From positions 1 through 13,935 of the forward strand of contig JBBEBC010000138.1 of assembly GCA_040882555.1 (NCBI GenBank): 13,935 nucleotides of DNA, in the 5' to 3' direction. Shown piece by piece: positions 5,278 to 12,545 of the stretch (its first letter is position 1; the number at the start of each line of letters is the position of its first letter). The notes under the pieces are model-generated. The model ran no database searches. It worked only from the letters and a program-made list of their open reading frames with translations, and was not told where the DNA came from. The stretch is from M30B66 sp040882555. Lineage in GTDB: Bacteria > Bacteroidota > Bacteroidia > M30B66. Both the position numbers and the translations under genes were made by a program.

Positions 5278-7646
5278 TGCTTTATTTTCGACTCAAATGG
5301 AATAAAAACAGTTAAAAGCACATTCCTGCCAGGCTCAGGCAGATTTAAAATTCTATACCTATTCAAATGACCAAAATATTTGGTATTGAATACATTCTGA
5401 ATGTTTAATACCAATCTCACTTCCTGCTTTCCAGCTTTTAATTTAACTGACGAATTTAAGTTAAGTAAAGCGAAACCATTGGTTGGTAATTCATTTCTGG
5501 CTACTTCGTATTGATCTGCAACAGCCTGAATTTGAGCACCTACCGAAACTTCTTCCACCGTAGGTGAGAGTTCTTCCCACTCATAGCCCAAGTCTAACTT
5601 TAATTGCCCCGGCGGAATAAATGGCAGCGGGTAAGATGTTGCTAGATTATATGCATAAACAAACTGCCCAGTTAATCCTGCATGGAAGGCTTCAGTTAAA
5701 TGAAAATCGGTTTGCAGCTCAAGTCCTGTGTGTATTGCGTTGGCTTGATTAAATTGATAAATCAATCCGGCATCATGAAGAGGCGAGAAAATTGGCTTAG
5801 GGTCAAGAAATATGTAATTCTGAAAATAATTGAAATAGGGTGTTAAGCGAATAAGTCTATGACCATTCTCAAATGAAATGCTGAAATCGCTTTGGTATCC
5901 GTGCTCAGAGTTTAGAGTAGAATCGCCCATTTCATGGCGAAAAGAACCATGATGCACTCCGTTTGAAGTTAACTCCTGAGCTGTTGGCATTCGAAAACTC
6001 TTTGCTAAGTTAAATTTGATATTCCAATGATTTGCTGGAAGCCAAGAAAATCCTGTGCTAGCTGAGAAATTATGAAATTCACGATTCAATTCGGGACTTC
6101 TTTGTGTGAATCCAATGATGGTAACAGAATCTGCGTAAACCGCAGCCATATACCTATCGGTTTGAATATTTCCCAAGTCATATCTTATTCCTCCGTTAAG
6201 GAGAAAATTATCGTTTACCTTAAACTTATTGAAGGCAAAAACTCCCAACGAATAGGTGTTAAAACGTGGTATCAAAAACTGAAATCCACCAATGGTATTA
6301 TTCTGAATTTGCGACTGAAGTCCTAAAACCCATTGAGATTTAGTCGAGTTTTCTTGATGATACCTAATGTTGGCACTTAAGGTGGAAAGCATAAACTCCA
6401 ACTCTTTGTTTCCAACTGGTTGAGGCCCTTTGCCATGAGCATGCGGACTAGAAAACTCCCTGCGATGGTTGTATTGATAACCAAAATCGGCTTCAAGCCA
6501 GTTTTTACCTAATAAAATGGCAGAATTAGATAAGATTTTATAATGCTCAACACCCTGCTTTGGAAGGTCAATATTTCTATTATCACCATCATCAATAAGC
6601 TGGTAACTCCGCGGAATGCCATGGGCTCCAGAAAATAATCCTGCATGCAACTGATAAATAGAAGCAGTGATGGTTGTAAAGCCCCATTGACGATTAATTC
6701 CTGTCATAAATTGAGCATTTCGCTCGCTTCCTGCTGTATTTTTAAGCCTTCCATTTACAATGGGAAGAATATAGGTGTTGTATGTGAATGAATCCGCGGG
6801 TACGCGATAATCGCCATAATCTTGCGTCGAAATCCTTGCTCTGAAAAAGATATCGTTCTTATTGACGGCAGTCATGACTGATGACCCAATAAAATCGTTC
6901 ACGCTTCGGCCGGAGGCCAAAACCGAACCCGAAACAGTATTCTTCTTAGGAAATGGCGCAGGACGAATATTTACAACTCCACCTAAACCATCTGAGCCAT
7001 AGAGTAATGACGCTGGTCCACGTATCACCTCTACCCTATCTATGGCGAACTGATCAATCTCTAATCCATGATCTCCACCCCACTGCTGACCTTCTTGCTT
7101 AATACCGTTTTCGGCGACAACAACGCGGTTAAAACTCATGCCTCGAATAACGGGCTTAGAAATTCCAGTTCCTGTATTAATAGAGCTAACCCCAGGAACA
7201 CTTTCAAGCATTTTAACTAGAGAAAAATCGCCGTTTTTAAGGAGCTGATCTCTATCTACCATATTTACTGATTGAGAACTTTCGCTTTGTCCACTCTTAA
7301 ACATACTTTCCTCAACAATTGCTTGACGAAGTTCTAAGTAGGTTTTCTGGATGACAAATTCCATCTCCAAATTTTCTTGAAGCTTAATATCTATTTGCCT
7401 TGCAGCATACCCTATCCTGTTTAAATGCAAATGGTAATTGCCCGGCTTAATTACTGAGAATTCAAAAGTTCCGGTTTTGTCAGTAATTCGACTAAGGTTA
7501 GCCTCGTGCAAGAACACTGTCACTCCTTCTATTGCCTTACCTTCATTAGAAAGCACTTTGCCTTTTAATGTGAACTGCGCCTGCAAAGCGGATGAACCTA
7601 CAACTGCAAGTAAAATAAAAATGTGCCTAAGAAAGCGTATCATCAT
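5274..7646 (-). CDS. TonB-dependent outer-membrane receptor, probable zinc (ZnuD-like) importer
   Basis: The 790-aa product has a signal peptide (1-23, ending ALQAQ), a CarboxypepD_reg-like domain (about 26-100, FTLKGKVLSNEGKAIEGVTV), a plug domain (about 120-228, with KMLESVPGVSS, GMSFNRVVV and VEVIRGPASLLYGSDGLGGVVNI) and a 22-strand-type beta barrel ending in an aromatic C-terminal strand. Likely extracellular loops carry His clusters: GAHG (340-343), SPHAHG (400-405) and GVHHGSFRHEMG (563-574). ZnuD of Neisseria also uses His-rich loops to take up zinc. The receptor leads an operon with a coupled His-rich protein and a DUF4625 lipoprotein, and a palindromic operator covers its promoter. 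Transport would need TonB-ExbBD, not encoded here. Zinc is the favoured substrate by inference; receptor function is near certain. Confidence 0.92.
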   Translation of the reverse strand: MMIRFLRHIFILLAVVGSSALQAQFTLKGKVLSNEGKAIEGVTVFLHEANLSRITDKTGTFEFSVIKPGNYHLHLNRIGYAARQIDIKLQENLEMEFVIQKTYLELRQAIVEESMFKSGQSESSQSVNMVDRDQLLKNGDFSLVKMLESVPGVSSINTGTGISKPVIRGMSFNRVVVAENGIKQEGQQWGGDHGLEIDQFAIDRVEVIRGPASLLYGSDGLGGVVNIRPAPFPKKNTVSGSVLASGRSVNDFIGSSVMTAVNKNDIFFRARISTQDYGDYRVPADSFTYNTYILPIVNGRLKNTAGSERNAQFMTGINRQWGFTTITASIYQLHAGLFSGAHGIPRSYQLIDDGDNRNIDLPKQGVEHYKILSNSAILLGKNWLEADFGYQYNHRREFSSPHAHGKGPQPVGNKELEFMLSTLSANIRYHQENSTKSQWVLGLQSQIQNNTIGGFQFLIPRFNTYSLGVFAFNKFKVNDNFLLNGGIRYDLGNIQTDRYMAAVYADSVTIIGFTQRSPELNREFHNFSASTGFSWLPANHWNIKFNLAKSFRMPTAQELTSNGVHHGSFRHEMGDSTLNSEHGYQSDFSISFENGHRLIRLTPYFNYFQNYIFLDPKPIFSPLHDAGLIYQFNQANAIHTGLELQTDFHLTEAFHAGLTGQFVYAYNLATSYPLPFIPPGQLKLDLGYEWEELSPTVEEVSVGAQIQAVADQYEVARNELPTNGFALLNLNSSVKLKAGKQEVRLVLNIQNVFNTKYFGHLNRYRILNLPEPGRNVLLTVFIPFESKIKQ

Positions 7647-7669
7647 TTAATTGGAGATGAATATGGTTG

Positions 7670-7698
7670 CAAATATAACACAATCATTACAAATGCAA
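7670..7698 (-). promoter_or_regulatory. Predicted promoter of the TonB-receptor operon
   Basis: On the minus strand, TTG (plus-strand CAA, 7696-7698) is followed after 18 nt by TATATTTG (plus-strand CAAATATA, 7670-7677), matching TAnnTTTG exactly. The receptor ATG is 23 nt further on. The TTG lies inside the palindrome at 7694-7708, so a bound protein would block the promoter. Confidence 0.6.
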
Positions 7699-7725
7699 CA
7701 TTGTTGCAGCTGCAATTGAGTTGTA
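7694..7725. promoter_or_regulatory. Palindromic operator (probable Zur site) plus an imperfect second copy
   Basis: TGCAACA-T-TGTTGCA (7694-7708) is a perfect 7-1-7 palindrome. A second palindrome TTGCAGCTGCAA (7704-7715) overlaps it. An imperfect copy, TGCAATTGAGTTGTA (7711-7725), shares TGCAA and GTTG with the first, starting 17 nt further on. The first site overlaps the -33 element of the receptor promoter. The 7-1-7 form, the overlap and the Fur-family gene nearby suggest a Zur operator. HigA cannot be excluded as the binding protein. Confidence 0.55.
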
Positions 7726-7737
7726 TTTGTATATTTG
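7704..7737 (+). promoter_or_regulatory. Possible plus-strand promoter facing higBA-zur
   Basis: TATATTTG (7730-7737) matches TAnnTTTG on the plus strand; TTG at 7704-7706 lies 23 nt upstream, at the long end of known spacing. It would start a transcript about 75 nt before higB and would share the operator region with the divergent receptor promoter. A weaker candidate is TACATTTA (7794-7801) nearer higB, behind a short GTTC-N9-GAAC inverted repeat (7770-7786). Confidence 0.35.
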
Positions 7738-7817
7738 TGAATCTTCATCGAAAATTACCTGAAAATAATGTTCGTATTTAGAGAACTTTTTCATACATTT
7801 ACATCAAGCAATTCATT

Positions 7818-8114
7818 ATGAGGCGAATAATTGCGAAGAAAACTTTGAGGGAGTTTTGGGAGAAACATGCGGATTCAGAGCAATATCTAAAGACTTGGTA
7901 TGAGACTGCTATAAATTCTAGCTGGAAATCGCCGAATGAAATTAAAATAACTTATGTAAATGCTAGTATTTTAAAAGACAATAGAGTTGTATTTAATATT
8001 AAAGGGAATTCGTATCGACTCATTGTAAAGTTTAACTATCTCAGGCAGTGGGCGTTTATAAGGTTTATAGGTACATATGATGATTACGACAAAATTGATG
8101 CAAACACTATTTAA
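7818..8114 (+). CDS. higB: HigB-type toxin, mRNA interferase of a type II toxin-antitoxin system
   Basis: The 98-aa product closely follows the HigB_toxin family (RelE superfamily, ribosome-dependent mRNA cleavage). It opens with MRRIIAKKTLREFWEKH, has YLKTWYETAINSSWKSPNEIK in the middle, then the core VVFNIKGNSYRLIVKFNY and the end IRFIGTYDDYDKID. In this family the position after GT is usually His (GTHxxYD); here it is Tyr, which could affect activity. The toxin gene comes first and the antitoxin follows after 11 nt, as is typical of hig modules. It is full length with no sign of decay. The pair lies between the receptor operon and the Zur-type gene, suggesting insertion of a mobile stabilising cassette. 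Confidence 0.92.
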   Translation: MRRIIAKKTLREFWEKHADSEQYLKTWYETAINSSWKSPNEIKITYVNASILKDNRVVFNIKGNSYRLIVKFNYLRQWAFIRFIGTYDDYDKIDANTI

Positions 8115-8125
8115 CTTTTGAAATT

Positions 8126-8494
8126 ATGGAAATTAGACCAATAAAAACTGAAGATGATTATAATAAGGCATTGGGAAGACTTGAGCTAATTTTTGACGCT
8201 GTCCCTAATTCAAAAAAAGGAGATGAAGCAGAAATTTTATCATTGCTTATTGAAAATTACGAAAACAAGTATTATCCCATTGAATCGCCTGACCCTATTG
8301 AGGCTATTAAAATAAGAATGGAAGAAATGAACTTAAAACAAAAGGATTTAATTGGAATCATTGGCGGAAAAAGTAGAGTTTCTGAAATTTTGAATAAAAA
8401 GAAAAGGTTAACTGTTGATATGATCAGGGAATTAGAAAGAATTTTAAATATATCAGCTTCTGTTTTAGTGACTAATTATCAGCTCTTAAAGTAA
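8126..8494 (+). CDS. higA: HigA-type antitoxin, helix-turn-helix repressor
   Basis: The 122-aa product matches the long HigA type (COG5499-like). The N-terminal part (1-50, MEIRPIKTEDDYNKALGRLE and GDEAEILSLLIENYE) is the segment thought to contact the toxin. A linker YPIESPDPIEAIKIRMEE leads to an XRE-family HTH at about 57-113 (MNLKQKDLIGIIGGKSRVSEIL, then LTVDMIRELERIL). It should neutralise HigB and repress its own operon by binding DNA upstream of higB. It is co-transcribed with higB and intact. Whether it also affects zur, 77 nt downstream on the same strand without an obvious terminator between them, cannot be read from the sequence but is possible. Confidence 0.92.
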   Translation: MEIRPIKTEDDYNKALGRLELIFDAVPNSKKGDEAEILSLLIENYENKYYPIESPDPIEAIKIRMEEMNLKQKDLIGIIGGKSRVSEILNKKKRLTVDMIRELERILNISASVLVTNYQLLK

Positions 8495-8571
8495 TAAACA
8501 AAGGATAAAAACAGTTGAAATTTACAGCAAAACTACTTGGCATAAATACCCAATTTTAATTATTCCGTCGC

Positions 8572-8988
8572 ATGCAACAAGCTTCAAGCATTCTTAAAAG
8601 TCATGGTCTTAAAAAAACCGGAATTCGTGTCAAGGTTATCGAAATGCTTAACAAAATGCCTTATGCAGTATCACAACCTGAGCTTGAAAACAAACTTTCT
8701 GATGATGCCGATCGGGTTACAATTTACCGTACACTAAAATCTTTAGAAGAAAAAGGAGTAGTTCATAAAATCATTGATATGGCAGGGCTTTCTAAGTATG
8801 CCTTATGCAAAGACGATTGCAACGACCATCAACATCAAGATGAACATTTGCACTTTCATTGTATTGAATGTGGAAACATCTATTGCTTAAACATCTCTTC
8901 TCTTCCTCAATACTCATTACCTAAAGGATACACTGTTAATCAAATGCACCTTAGTGCTCAAGGGATTTGTAAAGCTTGTACAGATTAA
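8572..8988 (+). CDS. zur: Fur-family transcriptional regulator, probable Zur (zinc uptake repressor)
   Basis: The 138-aa product has the Fur winged helix at about 8-70 (LKKTGIRVKVIEML, SQPELENKL, then recognition helix DRVTIYRTLKSLEEKGVVHKI). The dimerisation/metal domain follows with the His cluster HQHQDEHLHFHC (H86, H88, H92, H94, H96). Two Cys pairs, C97-IE-C100 and C133-KA-C136, form the structural zinc site typical of Zur and many Fur proteins. The Zur call over Fur or PerR rests on the adjoining His-rich receptor operon and on the palindrome upstream of that receptor. A TGCAACA half-site lies over its own start codon (8573-8579), perhaps by coincidence. It lies downstream of higA with a 77-nt gap. 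The family is near certain; the metal is inferred. Confidence 0.88.
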   Translation: MQQASSILKSHGLKKTGIRVKVIEMLNKMPYAVSQPELENKLSDDADRVTIYRTLKSLEEKGVVHKIIDMAGLSKYALCKDDCNDHQHQDEHLHFHCIECGNIYCLNISSLPQYSLPKGYTVNQMHLSAQGICKACTD

Positions 8989-9003
8989 ATGGGTAAATGA
9001 AGC

Positions 9004-9037
9004 AAGGTATATCAAGATCGCTCTTATCTTATACCTT
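9004..9037 (+). terminator. Candidate hairpin terminator after the Zur-type gene
   Basis: AAGGTATA (9004-9011) pairs with TATACCTT (9030-9037), and inside it AAGA (9014-9017) pairs with TCTT (9022-9025) around TCGC. The stem is AT-rich and only TTTACAT follows, so termination may be weak. It sits 16 nt after the regulator stop codon. Confidence 0.4.
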
Positions 9038-9106
9038 TACATATACGAAACCTGAATTTCCGCTCAAAAAAAGTCATTTTTGCAATGACGAATACATTTT
9101 ACAAGT

Positions 9107-11497
9107 ATGCTTAGAATTAGTTTAGTTTTTCTTTTATTGATCTCCACTTTCTTGCTTAATGCTCAACAACATGCCTGTAAGTCAGGGCGTGCAGATGCTT
9201 CAGCATTAGACCCTAGAAGCGATAGTATTGACATTATTCATACTTCTATTGTTTTGGATATGAGCAATTTACCGACTCCAGAAGTAGTTGGTGAATGCAG
9301 TATCATTTTTATGGCAAAGGTGAATAACATCAACTCCATAACACTCGATTTACTTGCCCTAGAAGTCGACTCAGTTAAAAATACCAACTCTCAACTCGCG
9401 TTTATTAGAGAAGGCGAAAAGTTGATTATTGAGCTGGGACAAAATCTTGAGTCAACTATGCAAGATACCATCACTGTTTTTTACCGTGGAACCCCTCAAG
9501 ATGACGCCTCAGGTTTTGGTGGTTTCTCCTTTTCAGGAGGATTTGCATATAATATAGGTGTAGGCTTTTTAGCCGATCCACACAATTTTGGTAGGGTTTG
9601 GTTTCCTTGCTTCGATAATTTTGTTGAGCGTTGCACCTATTCGGTGGAAGTGATTTCGCCTGAAAATTTGACTTCCTATTGCGGAGGTATCATGACTTCC
9701 GACGTAGTCGAAAATGGTCTTAGAACCAGACGCTGGGAATTAAATCAGGAGATACCTAGCTATCTAGCATCTGTTGCCGTGGCTCCTTTCGAGGAACTAA
9801 ATTATACGTATGAAAGTCTTCTTTATCCTGAGTTAAATGTAAAGCTGGCCGCTGTCGCGGGAGATACCCAAGCTGTAAAAAATGCATTCGTGAGTCTCGA
9901 AGCTATTTTTCATGAATTTGAATCTCACTTTGGTCCTTATCGTTGGGATCGCGTTGGTTATGTGATGGTCCCTTTTGGCGCAGGTGCCATGGAACATGCT
10001 ACAAACATTGCCTATCCGCGTGCTTTGTTATCCAGCGGAGCTGCAGGAAACCAACACATCATGGCCCACGAACTTGCTCATCATTGGTTCGGAGATTTAG
10101 CAACTTGCAGAACAGCCTCTGAAATGTGGCTCAATGAAGGCTGGGCATCCTATACCGAGCGCCTGTTTGATGAATGGATTATAAACCGTGAAACCTATGA
10201 TGCAGAAGTAAGATTGAATCACAAATCTATGCTGCAACTTTGTCATGTTAAAGATGATGGTTATTGGCCTTTATCTAATGTACCTCATGAATATACCTAT
10301 TCAAACTCCACTTACGAAAGACCTTCTGATATTATACATTCTCTCCGCACCTACATGGGCGACAGTCTATTCTACACTGGACTTACCGATTACTTAAATG
10401 AATATTCGTTCAAAGATGCTAACTCTAATGATTTAAGAGATGCCTTAGAAGCATCAACTGGCTTGGATTTACATTCTTTTTTTAGCGATTGGGTTGATAC
10501 TCCAGGTTGGGGTGAATTTATCGTTGATTCAGTTGAATTTTTGAGCTTTAATACTTACCGAATTCATTACAGTCAAAACTCTGTAGCTAATGAACATACC
10601 TATACAAACGTTCCGTTTGAATTAAGTTTTAGAGGTGAAAACTTTGAGTTATTTGCCGAAGATGTTATGTTGAGTGGCCCTAATGGAAGTGTTGATGTGG
10701 ATGTTCCATTTGTTCCTGTTTTCGCTACGCTAAACCGTGATGAAGGTATTAGCGAAGCGATGACAGCAGATGAACGATTTGTTTCAACAACTGGAAACCA
10801 GAATTGGAGCAATGCCTTGATTGAAGTGAATACTCAAGAAGTGAGCGATTCAGTGTTAATTAGAGTAGAGCATCATTGGGTTGCCCCTGATCCGATGAGA
10901 GATCCTTTTAGTGTTTATCAATTGAGCAATAGGAGGTTTTGGCGTGTTGACGGAGTTTTGAAAGATGGCTTTCAAGCTTCGCTGAAATTTACTTATAATG
11001 GCCGAACGCAAGGTACTTCAAGCGGTTGGCTCGATCATGAGCTCATCACCAGCGAAGAGAACTTATATCTAATGTATAGAGAAAACCCTTCAAAAGATTG
11101 GCGAGTGATAGATGCGATTCAACAGACTTTTTCAAGCACTGCCGATAAATTCGGGAACTTCACTGTCGATACCCTTAAGCTTGGTGAATATACCTTTGCT
11201 GTTATTGATAGCAGTCTTTCAATTGAAGATGAAAATCTCCTTTCCAAAGAAGATGATGTTCAGATTACTATTTACCCAAATCCTTCGAAATCTGCCATAC
11301 AGCTTAATTGGACGAATGTAAATCCTACTTCAATAGGTATTTTTGATGTCCAAGGCAAGCACTTGGGAAATATCCCTGTTAAAGGCGGAGAAACGTCTGC
11401 AGAAGTAACTATTTCTCATTTAACACCTGGGAATTATCTTTTGAGATTATGCTCAAAGTCGAATGAGTGTTTCACCAAACAATTCATCAAGCAATAA
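9107..11497 (+). CDS. M1-family zinc aminopeptidase with T9SS C-terminal sorting domain
   Basis: The 796-aa product has a signal peptide (1-19/20, ending LLNAQ), an N-terminal beta domain (about 42-230) and a gluzincin catalytic domain. Zinc ligands are in HELAHHW (H321, E322, H325) with E344 in WLNEGWASY, the expected HExxH-18-E spacing. Y403 in TYERP fits the M1 transition-state Tyr. The exopeptidase motif GxMEN reads GAMEH (293-297), with His in place of Asn. A beta-sandwich region follows (about 470-700). Residues 717-796 (ITIYPNPSKSAI to FTKQFIKQ) are a type A T9SS sorting domain, so the enzyme is predicted to be secreted or surface-bound, trimming amino acids from external peptides. It is followed after 11 nt by a small gene. 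It has no visible link to the zinc locus beyond needing zinc itself. Confidence 0.93.
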   Translation: MLRISLVFLLLISTFLLNAQQHACKSGRADASALDPRSDSIDIIHTSIVLDMSNLPTPEVVGECSIIFMAKVNNINSITLDLLALEVDSVKNTNSQLAFIREGEKLIIELGQNLESTMQDTITVFYRGTPQDDASGFGGFSFSGGFAYNIGVGFLADPHNFGRVWFPCFDNFVERCTYSVEVISPENLTSYCGGIMTSDVVENGLRTRRWELNQEIPSYLASVAVAPFEELNYTYESLLYPELNVKLAAVAGDTQAVKNAFVSLEAIFHEFESHFGPYRWDRVGYVMVPFGAGAMEHATNIAYPRALLSSGAAGNQHIMAHELAHHWFGDLATCRTASEMWLNEGWASYTERLFDEWIINRETYDAEVRLNHKSMLQLCHVKDDGYWPLSNVPHEYTYSNSTYERPSDIIHSLRTYMGDSLFYTGLTDYLNEYSFKDANSNDLRDALEASTGLDLHSFFSDWVDTPGWGEFIVDSVEFLSFNTYRIHYSQNSVANEHTYTNVPFELSFRGENFELFAEDVMLSGPNGSVDVDVPFVPVFATLNRDEGISEAMTADERFVSTTGNQNWSNALIEVNTQEVSDSVLIRVEHHWVAPDPMRDPFSVYQLSNRRFWRVDGVLKDGFQASLKFTYNGRTQGTSSGWLDHELITSEENLYLMYRENPSKDWRVIDAIQQTFSSTADKFGNFTVDTLKLGEYTFAVIDSSLSIEDENLLSKEDDVQITIYPNPSKSAIQLNWTNVNPTSIGIFDVQGKHLGNIPVKGGETSAEVTISHLTPGNYLLRLCSKSNECFTKQFIKQ

Positions 11498-11508
11498 AAT
11501 AAAAGGTG

Positions 11509-11910
11509 ATGGGAAATTTTCCAGAAATAGATACAATCACTGAAACAATTGTTGATGCAGATGCCTTGGTTGATTTCGCTCGCAAAGTGGAAGAACGTGG
11601 ATATGTTATTGTGCATCTAACATTCCCTGCTCAAGACGATTTTTTCGCCATTCGCGTGTGGAGCACCACTTATCTACTTTCTAAAACAACTAATCACCAA
11701 AGCCGTTTAGTTCATGCAGAGAACGTGAGTATGGCACCTAACTGGACTGAAGTGCCATCTAACCAATCTTTTAATTGCACTCTTTATTTTGAGGCATTAC
11801 CTAAAGATGTTATTCTTTTTGATTTAGCCGAAGTTATCCCTCAACCGGGAGGCTTTCTTTATAGAAATATTGCTAGAAATAAGTCAGACGTTTACAGGAT
11901 AAAAGATTGA
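11509..11910 (+). CDS. Unrecognised small protein co-transcribed with the aminopeptidase
   Basis: I chose ATG at 11509 (133 aa); a GTG directly before it (11506) is the only extension. There is no signal peptide or membrane helix, so the product is probably cytoplasmic. The sequence looks like a single beta-rich domain: ADALVDFARKVEERGYVIVHLTF (helix then strand), FFAIRVWSTTYLL, a strand pair with FNCTLYFEALPKDVILFDLAEVIP, and a closing GGFLYRNIARNKSDVYRIKD. The C-terminal PGGFxxRNIxRNxSDVYRI pattern seems familiar from Bacteroidota hypothetical proteins, but I cannot name a family. It starts 11 nt after the aminopeptidase stop, so it is probably in the same operon. Its stop codon lies within a hairpin. 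Function is unknown. Confidence 0.75.
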   Translation: MGNFPEIDTITETIVDADALVDFARKVEERGYVIVHLTFPAQDDFFAIRVWSTTYLLSKTTNHQSRLVHAENVSMAPNWTEVPSNQSFNCTLYFEALPKDVILFDLAEVIPQPGGFLYRNIARNKSDVYRIKD

Positions 11911-11928
11911 TAATAATCTCTTTATCCT
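11896..11928 (+). terminator. Hairpin spanning the stop codon of the small gene, possible terminator
   Basis: AGGATAAAAGATT (11896-11908) pairs with AATCTCTTTATCCT (11915-11928) with one bulged base and a 6-nt loop, giving 13 base pairs. The TGA stop (11908-11910) lies at the loop. AAAG follows instead of a U-run, so it may protect the 3' end rather than terminate transcription. Confidence 0.4.
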
Positions 11929-11970
11929 AAAGATACAAGTTAAACAGGTCTTTTGTAACTGAATTTCAAA

Positions 11971-11996
11971 CCAAGAACTAAGACGTCTTATCTTGG
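11971..11996. other. Nested palindrome in the intergenic region
   Basis: CCAAGA (11971-11976) pairs with TCTTGG (11991-11996), enclosing the perfect 12-bp palindrome TAAGACGTCTTA (11979-11990). It could be a cruciform, a protein-binding site or an RNA hairpin. No U-run follows directly. The surrounding 11929-12111 stretch holds no gene that I can support. Confidence 0.35.
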
Positions 11997-12111
11997 ATTA
12001 GCATCCTTCATTTTAACAATGAATCCAAACAAGTATTTTTTTTCGGTGCACCTAAATTATTGATTTTTTTGAGCTATTTCAGAATTTAATCAAGAATTAA
12101 CTAGATATAAA

Positions 12112-12135
12112 AAAGGCTTGCGATTGCAAGCCTTT
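12112..12135 (-). terminator. Intrinsic terminator of the DUF4834 gene
   Basis: AAAGGCTTGC (12112-12121) and GCAAGCCTTT (12126-12135) form a perfect 10-bp stem with loop GATT. On the minus strand the stem runs into a T-rich tail (CCTTTTTTATAT), so it terminates the gene at 12139. It lies 3 nt past that stop codon and may also serve the converging plus-strand operon. Confidence 0.88.
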
Positions 12136-12138
12136 GGA

Positions 12139-12396
12139 TTATTTTATTTCAGTAAAATCGACATATTCACCGGTGTCATCAAGAGAACCACGTTTGTTCT
12201 TAGGTGGTTTAGGAGTTTCAATACTTACCTCACCTTCCCTTCTTTTATTGGTCTGATAATTTTGTTGTTGAAACGGGCCTTGGTTCATATTCTGAGCAGC
12301 TTTTTGCACCACCGATCGAAGCACTAAAGGCAAAACGAAATTAACGAGAAGCCTGAATGCCAGGTAGATCATGATGATTATAAACAGAATACGCAT
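12139..12396 (-). CDS. DUF4834 family small membrane protein
   Basis: The 85-aa product has one N-terminal membrane helix (about 3-28, ILFIIIMIYLAFRLLVNFVL), a Gln/Asn-rich linker (about 36-50), a basic segment (KRREGE, KNKRG) and the characteristic end DDTGEYVDFTEIK. This matches the DUF4834 pattern known only from Bacteroidota. The family has no established function. The tail should face the cytoplasm or periplasm depending on helix orientation, which the sequence does not settle. The gene stands alone, ending in a strong terminator. No TAnnTTTG promoter is obvious upstream. Confidence 0.85.
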   Translation of the reverse strand: MRILFIIIMIYLAFRLLVNFVLPLVLRSVVQKAAQNMNQGPFQQQNYQTNKRREGEVSIETPKPPKNKRGSLDDTGEYVDFTEIK

Positions 12397-12545
12397 TGTG
12401 CTGAGATTATCTTATTGTGTTGTGCAATTTACAAAACTCCTGCCTAAAGCCAAAGGCTGACGGTTTGACAGTTTAAACAAAACGACAATTGAAAAGTTTT
12501 GGTATTATTTTCAGTTTCTTTCTATTACACGACCATATTTATAGA

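Noticed and set aside
8573..8579. TGCAACA at the zur start as an autoregulatory operator
   Set aside because: Only one half-site is present without a symmetric partner, so it is noted but not called as an operator.
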